The notes: generated by a model not told the origin, from the sequence alone. A stretch of DNA of 64,000 nucleotides from Pantoea cypripedii (GCF_002095535.1 NZ_MLJI01000002.1:1139752-1203751); one strand, 5' to 3'; counted from the first letter of the stretch, positions 25,527 to 34,626 are shown. Program-made: numbers and translations.

Positions 25527-26039
25527 ATGGAAAACTGGTACGTGGCGCAGACGAAGTACGCGCAGGAGAAGCGGGCGCAGCAGCAGCTGCAGAGTCAGGG
25601 AGTGACCTGCCTGCTCCCGGTCTTCTCCGAGGTCCGGCTGCAGAACGGGGGCATCCGGCGCATCGCCGAGCAGCCGCTGTTCCCGAACTATATTTTTGTG
25701 CGTTTTGACCCGGAGGTGGTGCATACCACGGCCATCAAGGCCACGCGGGGTGTCTCAACGCTTATCAGCTTCGGCGGCCTGCCGTCCGTGGTACCGGACA
25801 GCGTGATAACCCGCCTCATTCAGGGGTGGGAGCGCGCGCCGCTTACCACGGACGCACCGGCGCACGGCGACCGGGTGGTTATCCGCGACGGCGTTTTCGA
25901 AGGGCTGGAGGCGGTGTGGTACGAGCCGGACGGGATAAAGCGGGCGATGCTGCTCCTGACCCTGATGAACCGCCAGGTGCCCGTGCCGGTGAAAAGCCAT
26001 ATGCGCTTTCATATCACCGCGCGGGAGGCCGCCGCATGA
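25527..26039 (+). CDS. RfaH/NusG-like transcription elongation factor within the tra operon
   Basis: A 170-residue NusG paralogue. The NGN domain is clear (MENWYVAQTKYAQEKRAQQQ at the start, QPLFPNYIFVRFDPE in the middle) and a KOW-type C-terminal domain follows (HGDRVVIRDGVFEGLEAVWY). RfaH relieves polarity in long operons, including F tra, after loading at an ops signal; plasmid-encoded relatives (ActX type) exist. Here it lies between traB and traV, where F has traP/trbD/trbG. It probably lets this plasmid antiterminate its own 35-kb operon independently of the host. I saw no obvious ops sequence. Confidence 0.88.
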   Translation: MENWYVAQTKYAQEKRAQQQLQSQGVTCLLPVFSEVRLQNGGIRRIAEQPLFPNYIFVRFDPEVVHTTAIKATRGVSTLISFGGLPSVVPDSVITRLIQGWERAPLTTDAPAHGDRVVIRDGVFEGLEAVWYEPDGIKRAMLLLTLMNRQVPVPVKSHMRFHITAREAAA

Positions 26040-26431
26040 ACAGGGAAAGCGTAAAAGTGTTTTTCAGCAGTGCCGGCTTTGAGGTACTGGTTACAGCGCT
26101 GCTGATGGTGGTGAACGAAACTACGCTGGCGCTTCTGATCCGTACCGGAAATATGCCGGACGGACTGGATTCATGGCCGCTCTGGCGGCTGTCCCTGCTG
26201 GTTGCTGCCGGGATCGTGGTGCTGAGTCAAAGGATGGGTAACTCCCTGGGCTGGACCGTGCCGTTATTACTGCTCTTTGCCTGGCTGTTACTTGCGGGAT
26301 GGTATGCCGGCATTGCGTTCTGGTACTGGCAGATCCCCGTCGTTGACATGCGGGATTTGTGCGTTCCACCTTTATTCGGGATGTTCCTGGCGGGTGGTGC
26401 ACTTTTTATGCACGGCATGTACGGCATATGA
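26036..26431 (+). CDS. Hypothetical membrane protein
   Basis: A 131-residue protein with about four hydrophobic segments (VLVTALLMVVNETTLALLI; LLVAAGIVVLSQ; TVPLLLLFAWLLLAGWYAGI; LFGMFLAGGALFMHGMYGI). The ATG overlaps the stop of the NusG-like gene (ATGA), so it belongs to the same transcript. It has no counterpart that I know of in F. Confidence 0.75.
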   Translation: MNRESVKVFFSSAGFEVLVTALLMVVNETTLALLIRTGNMPDGLDSWPLWRLSLLVAAGIVVLSQRMGNSLGWTVPLLLLFAWLLLAGWYAGIAFWYWQIPVVDMRDLCVPPLFGMFLAGGALFMHGMYGI

Positions 26432-26445
26432 GGGCTTAAAAAATT

Positions 26446-26925
26446 ATGAACAGAAATCAGAGTCCGGCTGCCCGTAAACAGTGGGCACAATACTGCCGAA
26501 TCCGCCGGATGGTGGCGCTGTGGTCTGCCGGTCATGAACCCTTTACGCCGACCTGGATTGTCTGGGGAGTGACGACAGCCCTGACAATGGCAAGGGTGGG
26601 AGGACACATGATCGGACAGGATGCCACGGTACTGAATCTGGCTTCACTGACCGGGTGGTTACTGTCAGCGATCCTGTTTTACCGCTGGCAGGGCCGTCCT
26701 CACAACTGGTCAGATATCATAGATGAAGAACTCAGGACTTACCGCCCCGCAGACCGGGCAGCATACGGAGAGCTGCAACGCGATACGGCGGAAACGGGAC
26801 ATCTCACGGCCTGCATGCTGTCATACTGGCTGGGAAAAGAACGGAGTGCGCTGACCCGGCGGGAATACGCGTTTACATCCCGTCAGGTCAGCAATGATGA
26901 GACGGAGGATATTCCGTATGAATAA
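26446..26925 (+). CDS. Hypothetical protein with two membrane segments
   Basis: A 159-residue protein with hydrophobic segments around residues 36-53 (WIVWGVTTALTMARVGGHMI) and 64-79 (LASLTGWLLSAILFYRW), then a soluble polar tail. Aligned with its neighbours in one operon; the next gene overlaps its end by eight bases. Family unknown. Confidence 0.7.
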   Translation: MNRNQSPAARKQWAQYCRIRRMVALWSAGHEPFTPTWIVWGVTTALTMARVGGHMIGQDATVLNLASLTGWLLSAILFYRWQGRPHNWSDIIDEELRTYRPADRAAYGELQRDTAETGHLTACMLSYWLGKERSALTRREYAFTSRQVSNDETEDIPYE

Positions 26926-27100
26926 CCACACCCGTCGTGAGCAGCTTATCCGGTTATGTGCCCTTCGCGTCCGTTACCGGCAGGCCTGGCAGTCAAAGGC
27001 ATCTGCCTGTCAGCTGGCGGCACTGCTGACGGAGACGGAACATCAGCAGAAGATATTCGCGGAAGCAGGCAGAGCACAGGAGAAAACCGGTGAGTGTTAA
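26918..27100 (+). CDS. Small basic hypothetical protein
   Basis: A 60-residue protein (MNNHTRREQLIRLCALRVRY at the start), basic and probably helical. Its start overlaps the preceding gene and its stop overlaps the next GTG start. A GACGGAGG site lies upstream. Nothing indicates a function. Confidence 0.6.
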   Translation: MNNHTRREQLIRLCALRVRYRQAWQSKASACQLAALLTETEHQQKIFAEAGRAQEKTGEC

Positions 27101-27455
27101 TCCGTCTGATGCCCGGGTCGTTATCTGGTTTTCAGTCTCGTATCTGGCACCGGCAGTGATAACACTGACTGCAGGGGGGATATTTTTCAGCCGGAAAATG
27201 CTGACGGCCAATGTGCTGATCATTACGCTTATCAATACGTTGTGTTTTTATGTTTCACCCGCTGAATCTGAACCCACTTTCAGGCCTCTCTCCATCGGCG
27301 CGTTCAGCATGTATTTTGCGATGATTGGCCCGGGACTGAGCTATAACATCAAAACCGGGCAACCCCGGTTCAGATTCGCCGGACGGGCAGTGGCAGGAAT
27401 TGTCACGCCATGCCTCTGCGTCGGGGTACTCTGGTGGGCTGCATTAGCGGGGTAG
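27090..27455 (+). CDS. Hypothetical membrane protein (GTG start)
   Basis: A 121-residue protein with about four hydrophobic segments (VIWFSVSYLAPAVITLTAGG; LIITLINTLCFYV; FSMYFAMIGPGLSY; VTPCLCVGVLWWAALAG). The GTG at 27090 follows AGGAGAAAACCG and overlaps the previous stop. It ends an accessory block of five genes inserted between traB and traV. Confidence 0.65.
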   Translation: MSVNPSDARVVIWFSVSYLAPAVITLTAGGIFFSRKMLTANVLIITLINTLCFYVSPAESEPTFRPLSIGAFSMYFAMIGPGLSYNIKTGQPRFRFAGRAVAGIVTPCLCVGVLWWAALAG

Positions 27456-27598
27456 CCGTGTCCGAGAAAAGATTTTCCGTAACCAGTATATTCCGGCCCA
27501 AACGGATCACTGATTCCGATGTCGCCCGATCTCACCTTCCGATTTAATTCAACCATCAACACATCCTGCGCGGTATAGCCGCCACTGAGGACTCCATC

Positions 27599-28147
27599 AT
27601 GCAAAAACTCTTTGCGTGCGCACTGCTGTGCGCTGCGCTCACCGGCTGCGCCGGCATGAACTCCGACTTTGACTGCAACAAAACCGCCACCGACCAGTGC
27701 CTCTCGATGTCGGACGCCAGCCACCTGGCGTCAAAACACCAGAGCCTCGACGACCTGAGTGCGGCGAAGGACAGCGGCCCAAAGCCTGCGGCTGAGGCGC
27801 TGGCGACGCCCGGCAACCAGAAGCCCGCCGTGAATCCAGACCGCACCGTCAGTGTGGCTGCGCCCGCACCCCGCCCCGTGGCGGGACAACCGCTCAGCCC
27901 CGCTGTGCTCCGGACCTCCACGGTGCCGGTGCACACCGCTGCCGTCTCCGCCGGCAGCATCACGCCGGCAGATTACAGTGGACCGGGGAAGGTTGATGCC
28001 ACACGTATCCCGGACGCCACACAGCGCCTGTGGATTGCGCCCTGGGTGGATGAGCAGGACAGCTTCCATCAGCCTGCTGTCGTGGAGTTCGTGAAGCAGA
28101 AGTCCCGCTGGGACGAAGACTTTCGCGTGATAAGCGAGGGAGAGTAA
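27599..28147 (+). CDS. traV: Outer-membrane lipoprotein TraV
   Basis: A 182-residue lipoprotein with lipobox LTGC (Cys17) and the cysteine pair in FDCNKTATDQCLSM found in TraV proteins. The middle is Ala/Pro-rich and the C-terminus (QRLWIAPWVDEQDSFHQPAV) is the TraV signature. TraV is the VirB7-like anchor of the TraK/TraB core complex. The 140 bases before it are non-coding and may hold a secondary promoter. Confidence 0.93.
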   Translation: MQKLFACALLCAALTGCAGMNSDFDCNKTATDQCLSMSDASHLASKHQSLDDLSAAKDSGPKPAAEALATPGNQKPAVNPDRTVSVAAPAPRPVAGQPLSPAVLRTSTVPVHTAAVSAGSITPADYSGPGKVDATRIPDATQRLWIAPWVDEQDSFHQPAVVEFVKQKSRWDEDFRVISEGE

Positions 28148-28434
28148 TGAAGACGCATGTTCACTGTAGTGAGGAGACGGCGTTATGGCCGTCACGACCC
28201 GGTAGCGGGACGGGCAGGGCGGCTTACCTGACTGCACATATGCCCGGCACGCTGGCATCGGCTTTCGCGCTGCATCACGCCATTCAGTCCGGTGCCGGTG
28301 TCAGGGGGGCGGGAACGCTTTGCCGGCATGTCCTTTACCACGGTACTACCGGCCGGGGTAAGAGTAGCGCCCTGCCAGAGAACGTCATGCAGGCGCTGAT
28401 GACAACACAGACGGGAGGTCGTGATGCTCAGTAA
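28147..28434 (+). CDS. Small protein with a Walker A-like motif
   Basis: A 95-residue protein starting MKTHVHCSEETALWPSRPGS. It contains YHGTTGRGKSSALPE, which fits the Walker A pattern GxxxxGKS, but the protein is far too short for a full ATPase. The start overlaps the traV stop (TAATG) and the end overlaps traC by 11 bases. F has traR here, but this protein lacks the TraR/DksA zinc finger. It may be a remnant of a larger ATPase or a nucleotide-binding regulator. Confidence 0.6.
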   Translation: MKTHVHCSEETALWPSRPGSGTGRAAYLTAHMPGTLASAFALHHAIQSGAGVRGAGTLCRHVLYHGTTGRGKSSALPENVMQALMTTQTGGRDAQ

Positions 28435-31069
28435 CGTTATCGATCACCTCGCCGGTATTCTGAGCAGCAGCCGGGACGAGGGCGGGGCAAAAGCCGCCTC
28501 AAAAATGCTGCGAGAAAACTTCAGCTACCCCTCGCTGACCAGCCTGCTGCCTTACCGTGAGTACGATGAGAAATCCGACCTGTTTATCAACGGCCGGTCC
28601 GTCGGTTTCATCATGGAGGTGGCACCGCTCGCCGGCGCTAACCAGCAGGTGGTGCAGGCACTGGACGACCTGCTGCGCAAAAAACTCCCCCGTAAAACAC
28701 CGGTCACCGTGCTGATGGTCGCCAGCAAGTGCGTGGGGGACATGCTGGAGAACGGGCTGAGCCGCGACATGTGGAAAGGCAGCATGGCACCGCGCCTCAA
28801 CGCCATCACCAGAGCCTACTGGGAACGCTCAGCGCTGAAAGGGCTGGTGAATAACCGCGAGTATCCGCTCTATCTGCGTAACTACCGCGTGTTTCTGGTG
28901 TATGCCCACCCGGGTACCGGCGGCATCCGGGTCATGGATGAGGTGGCGCAGATCCGCGAAACCCTGCGCGTGTCGATGATGGCCGCGCACATGGACACCC
29001 GGCGGGTGGCGGCGGCCGAATTCCTGACGGTCATTCGTGAGCAGCTCAACTACCGTCCTGGGCAGGTGAATGCCGGTACGGAAAACTGGAATCCGGAGCA
29101 GGAGCTGCACCGCCAGTGCGTGGACCACAGTACCGAGCTGGAGGTACACCCGGGTTACCTGCGCCTCACCACGGCGCGCCAGCCCGGTGACAGGCGCATA
29201 GAGGATGAGGCGGATACCGCCGTTGCCAGCACGCGCATCGTCAATATGCAGCTGACAAAGGTACCGAAGAAGTTTGCCCTCTGGCAGGCGGCGGACAACC
29301 TGCAGAACATGCGCTTTCCGGACCTTGGCATCCCCTGTCCGTTTCTGCTGAGCTGGACCATCTGCGTCGAGGAGCAGGTCAGCAGCCAGAACGAAGCGTT
29401 CCGTAAGGAACAGGACATGGGTAAAAAGGCCAACTCCTCCTACGGAAAACTCTTCCCCAACACGCAGCGCACCTATGAGGAGTGGCGTGACCTGCGCATG
29501 GGGCTGGCCAGCAACGAAATCGCCATGTGCAGTTTCAGCATGAACCTGACGCTGTTCTGCCCGGATGACGACAGTGAACAGCAGGCCTGTGAGCTCGCCG
29601 CCATCAACGTGTTCCGCAAGAATGATCTGGAGATGTCTGCGCCGCGCTACCAGCAGCTGCGCAACTGGCTCACCACCTTCCCCTTCCTGATGCAGGAGGG
29701 GCTGTGGGACGACATGAAGCACATGAATGCCACCCTGCGCTGCAAGAGCTTCAATGCGGTGAACCTGATGCCGGTGGTCGCCGAGCGGCAGATGGCCCCT
29801 TCGGGCAGCCCGCTGCCGACCTACCGCAACGCGCTGGCGTTTTTTGACATGTTCAGCGAGAGCAACGGGGCAACGAACTTCAACATCGCGGTCACCGGCA
29901 CCACCGGTGCCGGCAAAAGCTTCTTTATCCAGGAGATCCTGCGTCAGGTACTGAATTCCGGCGGGTTTGGCTGGGTTATCGATATGGGGGGCAGCTACCG
30001 CAACTTCTGCCGACAGGCGGGGGGCGCCTATCTCGATGGGGCCACGCTGCGCTTTAACCCGTTTGCCAACGTGCGCGATATTAAGGAATCGGCCGAGGGA
30101 ATACAGGGGCTGCTGACCGTGCTGGCCAGTCCGAACGATGCGCTGGACAAGGTCAGTGAGACCATCCTGCTCAAGGGCGTCGTGGCTGCCTGGGAGGCGA
30201 AGCAGAACCGGGCGCGTATCGATGACGTGGTGCTGTACATGAAATCGCCGGATGTCCGGTCAGAGTACGGCGACCAGCCGACCATCATGAACCGCATCAA
30301 CGAGCTGGTGCTGCTGCTGGATCGCTGGTGCACCTGGGGAGCCAACGGTGATTACTTCAACTCGGACAAACCGACGCTTGACGGTGACACCCGCTTTGCG
30401 GTGCTGGAGCTGCTGAGTCTGGAAAACCAGCCGCACCTGCTGTCCGCCATCCTGTACTCACTCATTCTGGCGATTCAGGAAAAGATGTACCACTCGCCAC
30501 GCAGCCTGAAGAAGGTGGCCATCATCGACGAAGCGTGGCGTCTGTTCAGCGGCTCCAACCCGCACGCGGCGCGCTTTATCGAAACCGGCTACCGCACGGT
30601 GCGCCGCCATCGCGGGGCGTTCATCACCATCACGCAGGGTATCAAAGACTTCACCGGTACCAAAGACCAGGCGGCACCGCCGGCAGCGGCGGCAGCGTGG
30701 GACTGTTCCGGTACCAAAGTCACACTGCTGCAGGATGCCAAAGCGTTCAAAACCTACCTCAATGCCAATCCGGATCAGTTCAGCGAAATGGAGACACAGG
30801 TTATCCGCGGTTTCCAGCCCGCCCGCGATACGGGGTTCAGTTCGGTGATGATTTCCAGCGGGGAATACAGTTCCTTCCACCGGGTGTTTGTGGACCCGGT
30901 GACGCGCGCGATGTTCAGTACCCGCGGGGAAGACTATCAGTATATGAGCGATGCGCAGGAGGCGGGGGCAACCAGCGAGGAGGCCGCGTACCTGCTGGCC
31001 TGTGAGCCGCACATGTATCAGGCCGAAATGCAGGAGCTTGAGCGCTGGGCCGGGCTGCCGGCCGCGTAA
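28424..31069 (+). CDS. traC: Secretion ATPase TraC (VirB4 type)
   Basis: An 881-residue cytoplasmic ATPase needed for pilus assembly. Walker A is GTTGAGKSFFIQ at about residue 492; Walker B is KKVAIIDEAWRLF, followed by the conserved FITITQGIKDF. Length matches F TraC (about 875). One short Ala/Pro-rich stretch (AAPPAAAAAWDCSG) near residue 755 is a variable surface loop. It overlaps the preceding small gene, so translation is likely coupled. Confidence 0.97.
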   Translation: MLSNVIDHLAGILSSSRDEGGAKAASKMLRENFSYPSLTSLLPYREYDEKSDLFINGRSVGFIMEVAPLAGANQQVVQALDDLLRKKLPRKTPVTVLMVASKCVGDMLENGLSRDMWKGSMAPRLNAITRAYWERSALKGLVNNREYPLYLRNYRVFLVYAHPGTGGIRVMDEVAQIRETLRVSMMAAHMDTRRVAAAEFLTVIREQLNYRPGQVNAGTENWNPEQELHRQCVDHSTELEVHPGYLRLTTARQPGDRRIEDEADTAVASTRIVNMQLTKVPKKFALWQAADNLQNMRFPDLGIPCPFLLSWTICVEEQVSSQNEAFRKEQDMGKKANSSYGKLFPNTQRTYEEWRDLRMGLASNEIAMCSFSMNLTLFCPDDDSEQQACELAAINVFRKNDLEMSAPRYQQLRNWLTTFPFLMQEGLWDDMKHMNATLRCKSFNAVNLMPVVAERQMAPSGSPLPTYRNALAFFDMFSESNGATNFNIAVTGTTGAGKSFFIQEILRQVLNSGGFGWVIDMGGSYRNFCRQAGGAYLDGATLRFNPFANVRDIKESAEGIQGLLTVLASPNDALDKVSETILLKGVVAAWEAKQNRARIDDVVLYMKSPDVRSEYGDQPTIMNRINELVLLLDRWCTWGANGDYFNSDKPTLDGDTRFAVLELLSLENQPHLLSAILYSLILAIQEKMYHSPRSLKKVAIIDEAWRLFSGSNPHAARFIETGYRTVRRHRGAFITITQGIKDFTGTKDQAAPPAAAAAWDCSGTKVTLLQDAKAFKTYLNANPDQFSEMETQVIRGFQPARDTGFSSVMISSGEYSSFHRVFVDPVTRAMFSTRGEDYQYMSDAQEAGATSEEAAYLLACEPHMYQAEMQELERWAGLPAA

Positions 31070-31084
31070 ACAGAGGACATAACG

Positions 31085-31531
31085 ATGCAGGAAGAGAAAC
31101 ATCCGCCCGCAGGGCCGGACAGTGAAACGGCCGATGACAGCACGCTGCGTGATGCCATCGGTAAAAAGTCAGAAGTATCGACAGGGCGCGGTCGGGTGGC
31201 CCGTATTGCCGCCCTCACCACCGTGGTCATCGTACTCAGCGCCGGTATCAGTGCCCTGGTTGCCCGGGCGATGCAGCCGGCATACGTGGTGTTTGATATG
31301 AAAGGCACCCTCGACACCTTCCGGCAGCAGACGGCGCAGACGCCGCTGACGCAGGATGCGCAGGCCGCCCTGACCACGCGCTTCGGGACGGCGCTGAATG
31401 CCAGCCTGACCGGCTGGCAGGCGGAGCACGGTGGCGTCATCCTGGTGAAGGGGGCCGTTGTCAGCGGTGCGCCCGATATCACGCCGGAGATACAGGCGGA
31501 CATTGCGCGGCAGATGCAGGGGGCACCATGA
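31085..31531 (+). CDS. trbI: F-type TrbI protein
   Basis: A 148-residue protein with one membrane segment (about residues 40-58, IAALTTVVIVLSAGISALVA) and a periplasmic C-terminus containing VVFDMKGTLDTF, typical of TrbI of F, which affects pilus outgrowth and retraction. It lies between traC and traW as in F and overlaps traW by four bases. Confidence 0.88.
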   Translation: MQEEKHPPAGPDSETADDSTLRDAIGKKSEVSTGRGRVARIAALTTVVIVLSAGISALVARAMQPAYVVFDMKGTLDTFRQQTAQTPLTQDAQAALTTRFGTALNASLTGWQAEHGGVILVKGAVVSGAPDITPEIQADIARQMQGAP

Positions 31532-32169
31532 GGCCGCGGGCGGCGGTAACGCTGCTCGCGGCAGTGGTTTCGTTACTCGCTACCGCGGTTGTTCAGCCCG
31601 CACAGGCTAAAGACCTCGGCACTATCGGGCATCTGTTCCCGATTGCAGAACCTGACCTGCTGACCTTTATCGGTCAGCGGCTGCAGGGGATGAGGGAGAG
31701 CGGGGAGCTGGACAGGCTGCAGCGTGAGGCCGAAGCGCGGGTGAAAGCCCACGCAGTGCGGCCGGAGCCGGTCGCGGGGCTGACGCCGGCGGTGAAAGAC
31801 CGGACGTTCCGCTATGACCCGACCTTTACCGTGCAGGAAACGGTCCGGGACATGCAGGGTAACGTGATTGCCCGCGCAGGTGACCGGGTGAACCCGCTGG
31901 ATAAGGTGCCGTACAGCGAGACGCTGTACTTCATCGACGGCGATAATCCGGTACAGATGGCGTGGGTCAGGAAGCAGCTGACCGGTCAGCAGAACTTTAA
32001 GGTCATTCTGGTGAAGGGCAACATCCGCGACAGCAGCCTGGCGCTGGATGAGCCGGTGTACTTCGACCAGTACGGCACGTTAACAACAAAATTCGGCTTT
32101 GAGCACACGCCGGTGCGCGTCACGCGCGATGACCGCTGGCTCAGGGTGGAGGAGGTAGCGCTGAAATGA
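31528..32169 (+). CDS. traW: Pilus assembly protein TraW
   Basis: A 213-residue periplasmic protein. The signal peptide ends PAQA before KDLGTIGHLFPIAEPDLL, the TraW start signature. The C-terminal half (LYFIDGDNPVQMAWVRKQL; VYFDQYGTLTTKFGFEHTPV) is well conserved. TraW works with TrbC, TraU and others in pilus assembly. Confidence 0.95.
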   Translation: MRPRAAVTLLAAVVSLLATAVVQPAQAKDLGTIGHLFPIAEPDLLTFIGQRLQGMRESGELDRLQREAEARVKAHAVRPEPVAGLTPAVKDRTFRYDPTFTVQETVRDMQGNVIARAGDRVNPLDKVPYSETLYFIDGDNPVQMAWVRKQLTGQQNFKVILVKGNIRDSSLALDEPVYFDQYGTLTTKFGFEHTPVRVTRDDRWLRVEEVALK

Positions 32170-32456
32170 GTCACAACGCACAGGGGCAGACGGCCCCGCA
32201 GAAAGTAAAACGGCATAACGCGCAGGTGCGCCTGGACGACGATGATAAATCCGGGCTTCGCCGGATGACCGCCGAATTTCCGCTGTACTCGGAGTCGGTT
32301 ATTCTGCGCGCGGCGCTGCAGACCCTGCTGGCCTGCAATGGTGAGGTCCGGTCGGCCATCGTGCTGGCCTCGCTGACGGACAAAGACATTGGTGAAGTCA
32401 TGCGTCGCCACGGCATGCAGCCGGCACCTGAAGGAAAGGTGACGCATGCAGAGTGA
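32166..32456 (+). CDS. Small hypothetical protein
   Basis: A 96-residue protein (MSHNAQGQTAPQKVKRHNAQ at the start) with RVRLDDDD-like acidic patch and a helical remainder that weakly recalls small DNA-binding proteins (YSESVILRAALQTLL). Overlaps traW by four bases and the next gene by 11. No firm assignment. Confidence 0.6.
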   Translation: MSHNAQGQTAPQKVKRHNAQVRLDDDDKSGLRRMTAEFPLYSESVILRAALQTLLACNGEVRSAIVLASLTDKDIGEVMRRHGMQPAPEGKVTHAE

Positions 32457-33144
32457 CCGGGTGACACGACTGCTGAATGACGGGCAGTCTGCTGATTCAT
32501 CCCCGGCTCAGCTGCACCCTGAAGGCGTCCCGGAGGCAGTGTGGTCAGGTCCCTTACCATCGCCGTCGTGCCGGGCGGAAATCCCGCTGTCACCGGACAG
32601 CATCCGTGCGGCCGGTGACCTGGCAGACCATCTGCCGGCGGCGGGGCTTTTTGTGATGTTGCTGACCCTGTCAGTGGTTATCGTCCGCCTGGGGCGCGTG
32701 TTTGCAGCTACGCGCCGCAGCAGCCCGGAGGCACCGAGCGTCAGGTATGGTACCCCGGCTTTCGCGCCAGCGCCTTTCGGCAGCCGGGCAATGGCTGAAC
32801 GGGCGGCTGCACACGAAAATACCGCGTACTGGCAGCACCTGCTGGCGGCGTTCGGGGCGGCGCTCGAAGACGAAGGCTATGCGCTGAGTAATGATCCGCG
32901 TGGAGAGGTGAAACTGCCTGAGAGTACGCGTCTTCGTGTGGGATGCGCAGTCATCCGGGCACGTCAGCGCTGTATTTCACCGCTGCAGCATGAAGCCTCG
33001 CGGGAAGCATTTCTGCAGCAGGCGGCGGAAGATGGCTACGCCGGCAGCTGGGCAGACTGGTGTCAGCGGGGAGCAGAAGCGGCTGGCTGGTATGTGGTCA
33101 GACAGAACGTGGATCGTGACGCTGACAGCGCGGCAACAGACTGA
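32446..33144 (+). CDS. Hypothetical membrane-anchored protein
   Basis: A 232-residue protein with one membrane segment (about residues 66-85, AAGLFVMLLTLSVVIVRLGR) and a soluble C-terminal domain rich in Ala and Trp (AEDGYAGSWADWCQRGAEAA). Start overlaps the previous gene. Unknown family, no F counterpart. Confidence 0.65.
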   Translation: MQSDRVTRLLNDGQSADSSPAQLHPEGVPEAVWSGPLPSPSCRAEIPLSPDSIRAAGDLADHLPAAGLFVMLLTLSVVIVRLGRVFAATRRSSPEAPSVRYGTPAFAPAPFGSRAMAERAAAHENTAYWQHLLAAFGAALEDEGYALSNDPRGEVKLPESTRLRVGCAVIRARQRCISPLQHEASREAFLQQAAEDGYAGSWADWCQRGAEAAGWYVVRQNVDRDADSAATD

Positions 33145-33154
33145 GGAGCAGAAA

Positions 33155-33475
33155 ATGACACACACTGGCATGTTCATTGCTGCCTTAATGGCGTTTGTCT
33201 GGGGCTGGCTTGTTTACCTCCGGAACCGAAATCATCAGGAGGCGCTGCGCCGGCGGGAAGATGAACGTAAAAGAAATCAGCTAATCCGCCTGCGCGTGCT
33301 GGAAAACGCAAAACAGGAATACACCGCGCTGTTGCGCAGGCTGGGCGTGAGTGACAGGTGGTTCCGCCACGCGTGGCCGCTGACGCAGCTGAGCATTATA
33401 GGGGCCGCCCGACTGGTTCGCTCTGCACCGCCATACCTGCCGCATTGCGCAATGCATCAGCCGATCTCTCACTGA
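33155..33475 (+). CDS. Hypothetical membrane-anchored coiled-coil protein
   Basis: A 106-residue protein. An N-terminal membrane segment (MFIAALMAFVWGWLVYL) precedes a highly charged helix (EALRRREDERKRNQLIRLRV). GAGGAGCAG lies before the ATG at 33155. No family recognised. Confidence 0.6.
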   Translation: MTHTGMFIAALMAFVWGWLVYLRNRNHQEALRRREDERKRNQLIRLRVLENAKQEYTALLRRLGVSDRWFRHAWPLTQLSIIGAARLVRSAPPYLPHCAMHQPISH

Positions 33476-33540
33476 ACGGCGTGGACAATTTCAGCTGTGG
33501 CGGTATCGGGGACGCAGTGCCCCCTCTGCCGCCGGGTCTT

Positions 33541-33849
33541 ATGTTGCATATGACATCCAGGGGCACAGAAACGTGTCCATCCTTTTTTATTGATGGATGC
33601 GGCGAAAAAACACGCCCCGGATTATGGCACAGCGAATTCAGGCGCGTTCTGATGCCGACAGGTCAGGAACGCGTTGAAATCCTTCTGCAGGGCACCCGCC
33701 ATACCCCGGCAGAGACGCTTTCATACTACCTGTGTGAGATTGCAGGCCTGCTGGAGAATGGCAAAGCAGACGGGGTAGAGCACGATGACGACAGCGGCTG
33801 GGCCTTCCGCACTTTTACCAACGCGGTGGCTTCAGCTGGGCATAACTAA
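33541..33849 (+). CDS. Hypothetical protein
   Basis: A frame open from about 33358; the protein-like part starts around MLHMTSRGTETCPSFFIDGC. The second half (ERVEILLQGTRHTPAETLSY; DDDSGWAFRTFTNAVASAG) looks like a compact conserved small protein. The start is uncertain: ATG 33541, ATG 33550 and GTG 33481 are all possible and none has a strong binding site. Confidence 0.5.
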   Translation: MLHMTSRGTETCPSFFIDGCGEKTRPGLWHSEFRRVLMPTGQERVEILLQGTRHTPAETLSYYLCEIAGLLENGKADGVEHDDDSGWAFRTFTNAVASAGHN

Positions 33850-33867
33850 GGCTACAGGATCACACTG

Positions 33868-34626
33868 ATGAAAAATTACCCTGACATGACGCCGCGACTC
33901 TGGCCGCCGACGGAAGAACAGTTGGTTTTCTGGCGTGACCAGACCGGCAGAGAGGGATGTTACGAGGAAGCGTATGCACAATGGCTGCAGGAGAAATGCG
34001 GCGGCACCGTGTTTGAAAAGAATGCTTCGGGTGGATTTTCGGATACCGGCTGCGCCCTGCTGAATGGCCTGCTGGCGCTGTCGGTGCAGTCGGTGCACCA
34101 GTACCGGCTGATTATCTCCACACCGCCCGATCCTGAGCGGAATATGATGCGGGAGGCGATAAGCGACATCGGAGCGCGTTATATGCCGTGGGAAGTTCCG
34201 GATTATGACCGGCGCCGTGCGCTTCAGGACAAAGTGAACAGCCTGCTGAATTCGCCCGTGAGATACACTGACTGGCTGGAAAGCCGGGGTGAGGCGGAGC
34301 GGGCACAGTGGGTGATGTGGGAAAAGGCCCTCGACCCTCATCAGTGGCCGGACTGCGTGTGGAAATTTCGCGATGAGTACACGCGGACAACGACCGCCCG
34401 CACCTGGCTCCGCGTGTTTCATGATTTCCGGCCCGACCCGGGGCGCAGTTATCTCGCGGTGATGATGCAGACGCTGGGCCAGCCTGAACACCTGGATCTC
34501 CACAAGCTGCTGAGGAGAGTGGCGAACGAAACCTGCTACGGCGATCTGTATGGGGGTGCCACGCTGATCCCGGACCTAGGTTTAACGTACTGTATTTACC
34601 CGGCGTTATCGGGCGCAGTGGCGTAG
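33868..34626 (+). CDS. Hypothetical protein, tryptophan- and arginine-rich
   Basis: A 252-residue soluble protein starting MKNYPDMTPRLWPPTEEQLV. It carries many Trp, Arg and Asp residues and appears helical. Parts (YTDWLESRGEAERAQW) resemble repeat-companion short proteins, but this is a weak impression. It starts 18 bases after the previous gene. Confidence 0.6.
   Translation: MKNYPDMTPRLWPPTEEQLVFWRDQTGREGCYEEAYAQWLQEKCGGTVFEKNASGGFSDTGCALLNGLLALSVQSVHQYRLIISTPPDPERNMMREAISDIGARYMPWEVPDYDRRRALQDKVNSLLNSPVRYTDWLESRGEAERAQWVMWEKALDPHQWPDCVWKFRDEYTRTTTARTWLRVFHDFRPDPGRSYLAVMMQTLGQPEHLDLHKLLRRVANETCYGDLYGGATLIPDLGLTYCIYPALSGAVA

Noticed and set aside
28147..28434. TraR/DksA-like protein
   Set aside because: Position fits traR, but the four-cysteine zinc finger of TraR is absent.
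34575..34582. CCTAGG near 34576 as another linker
   Set aside because: It is a single CTAG inside a continuous reading frame and does not match the 12-mer.
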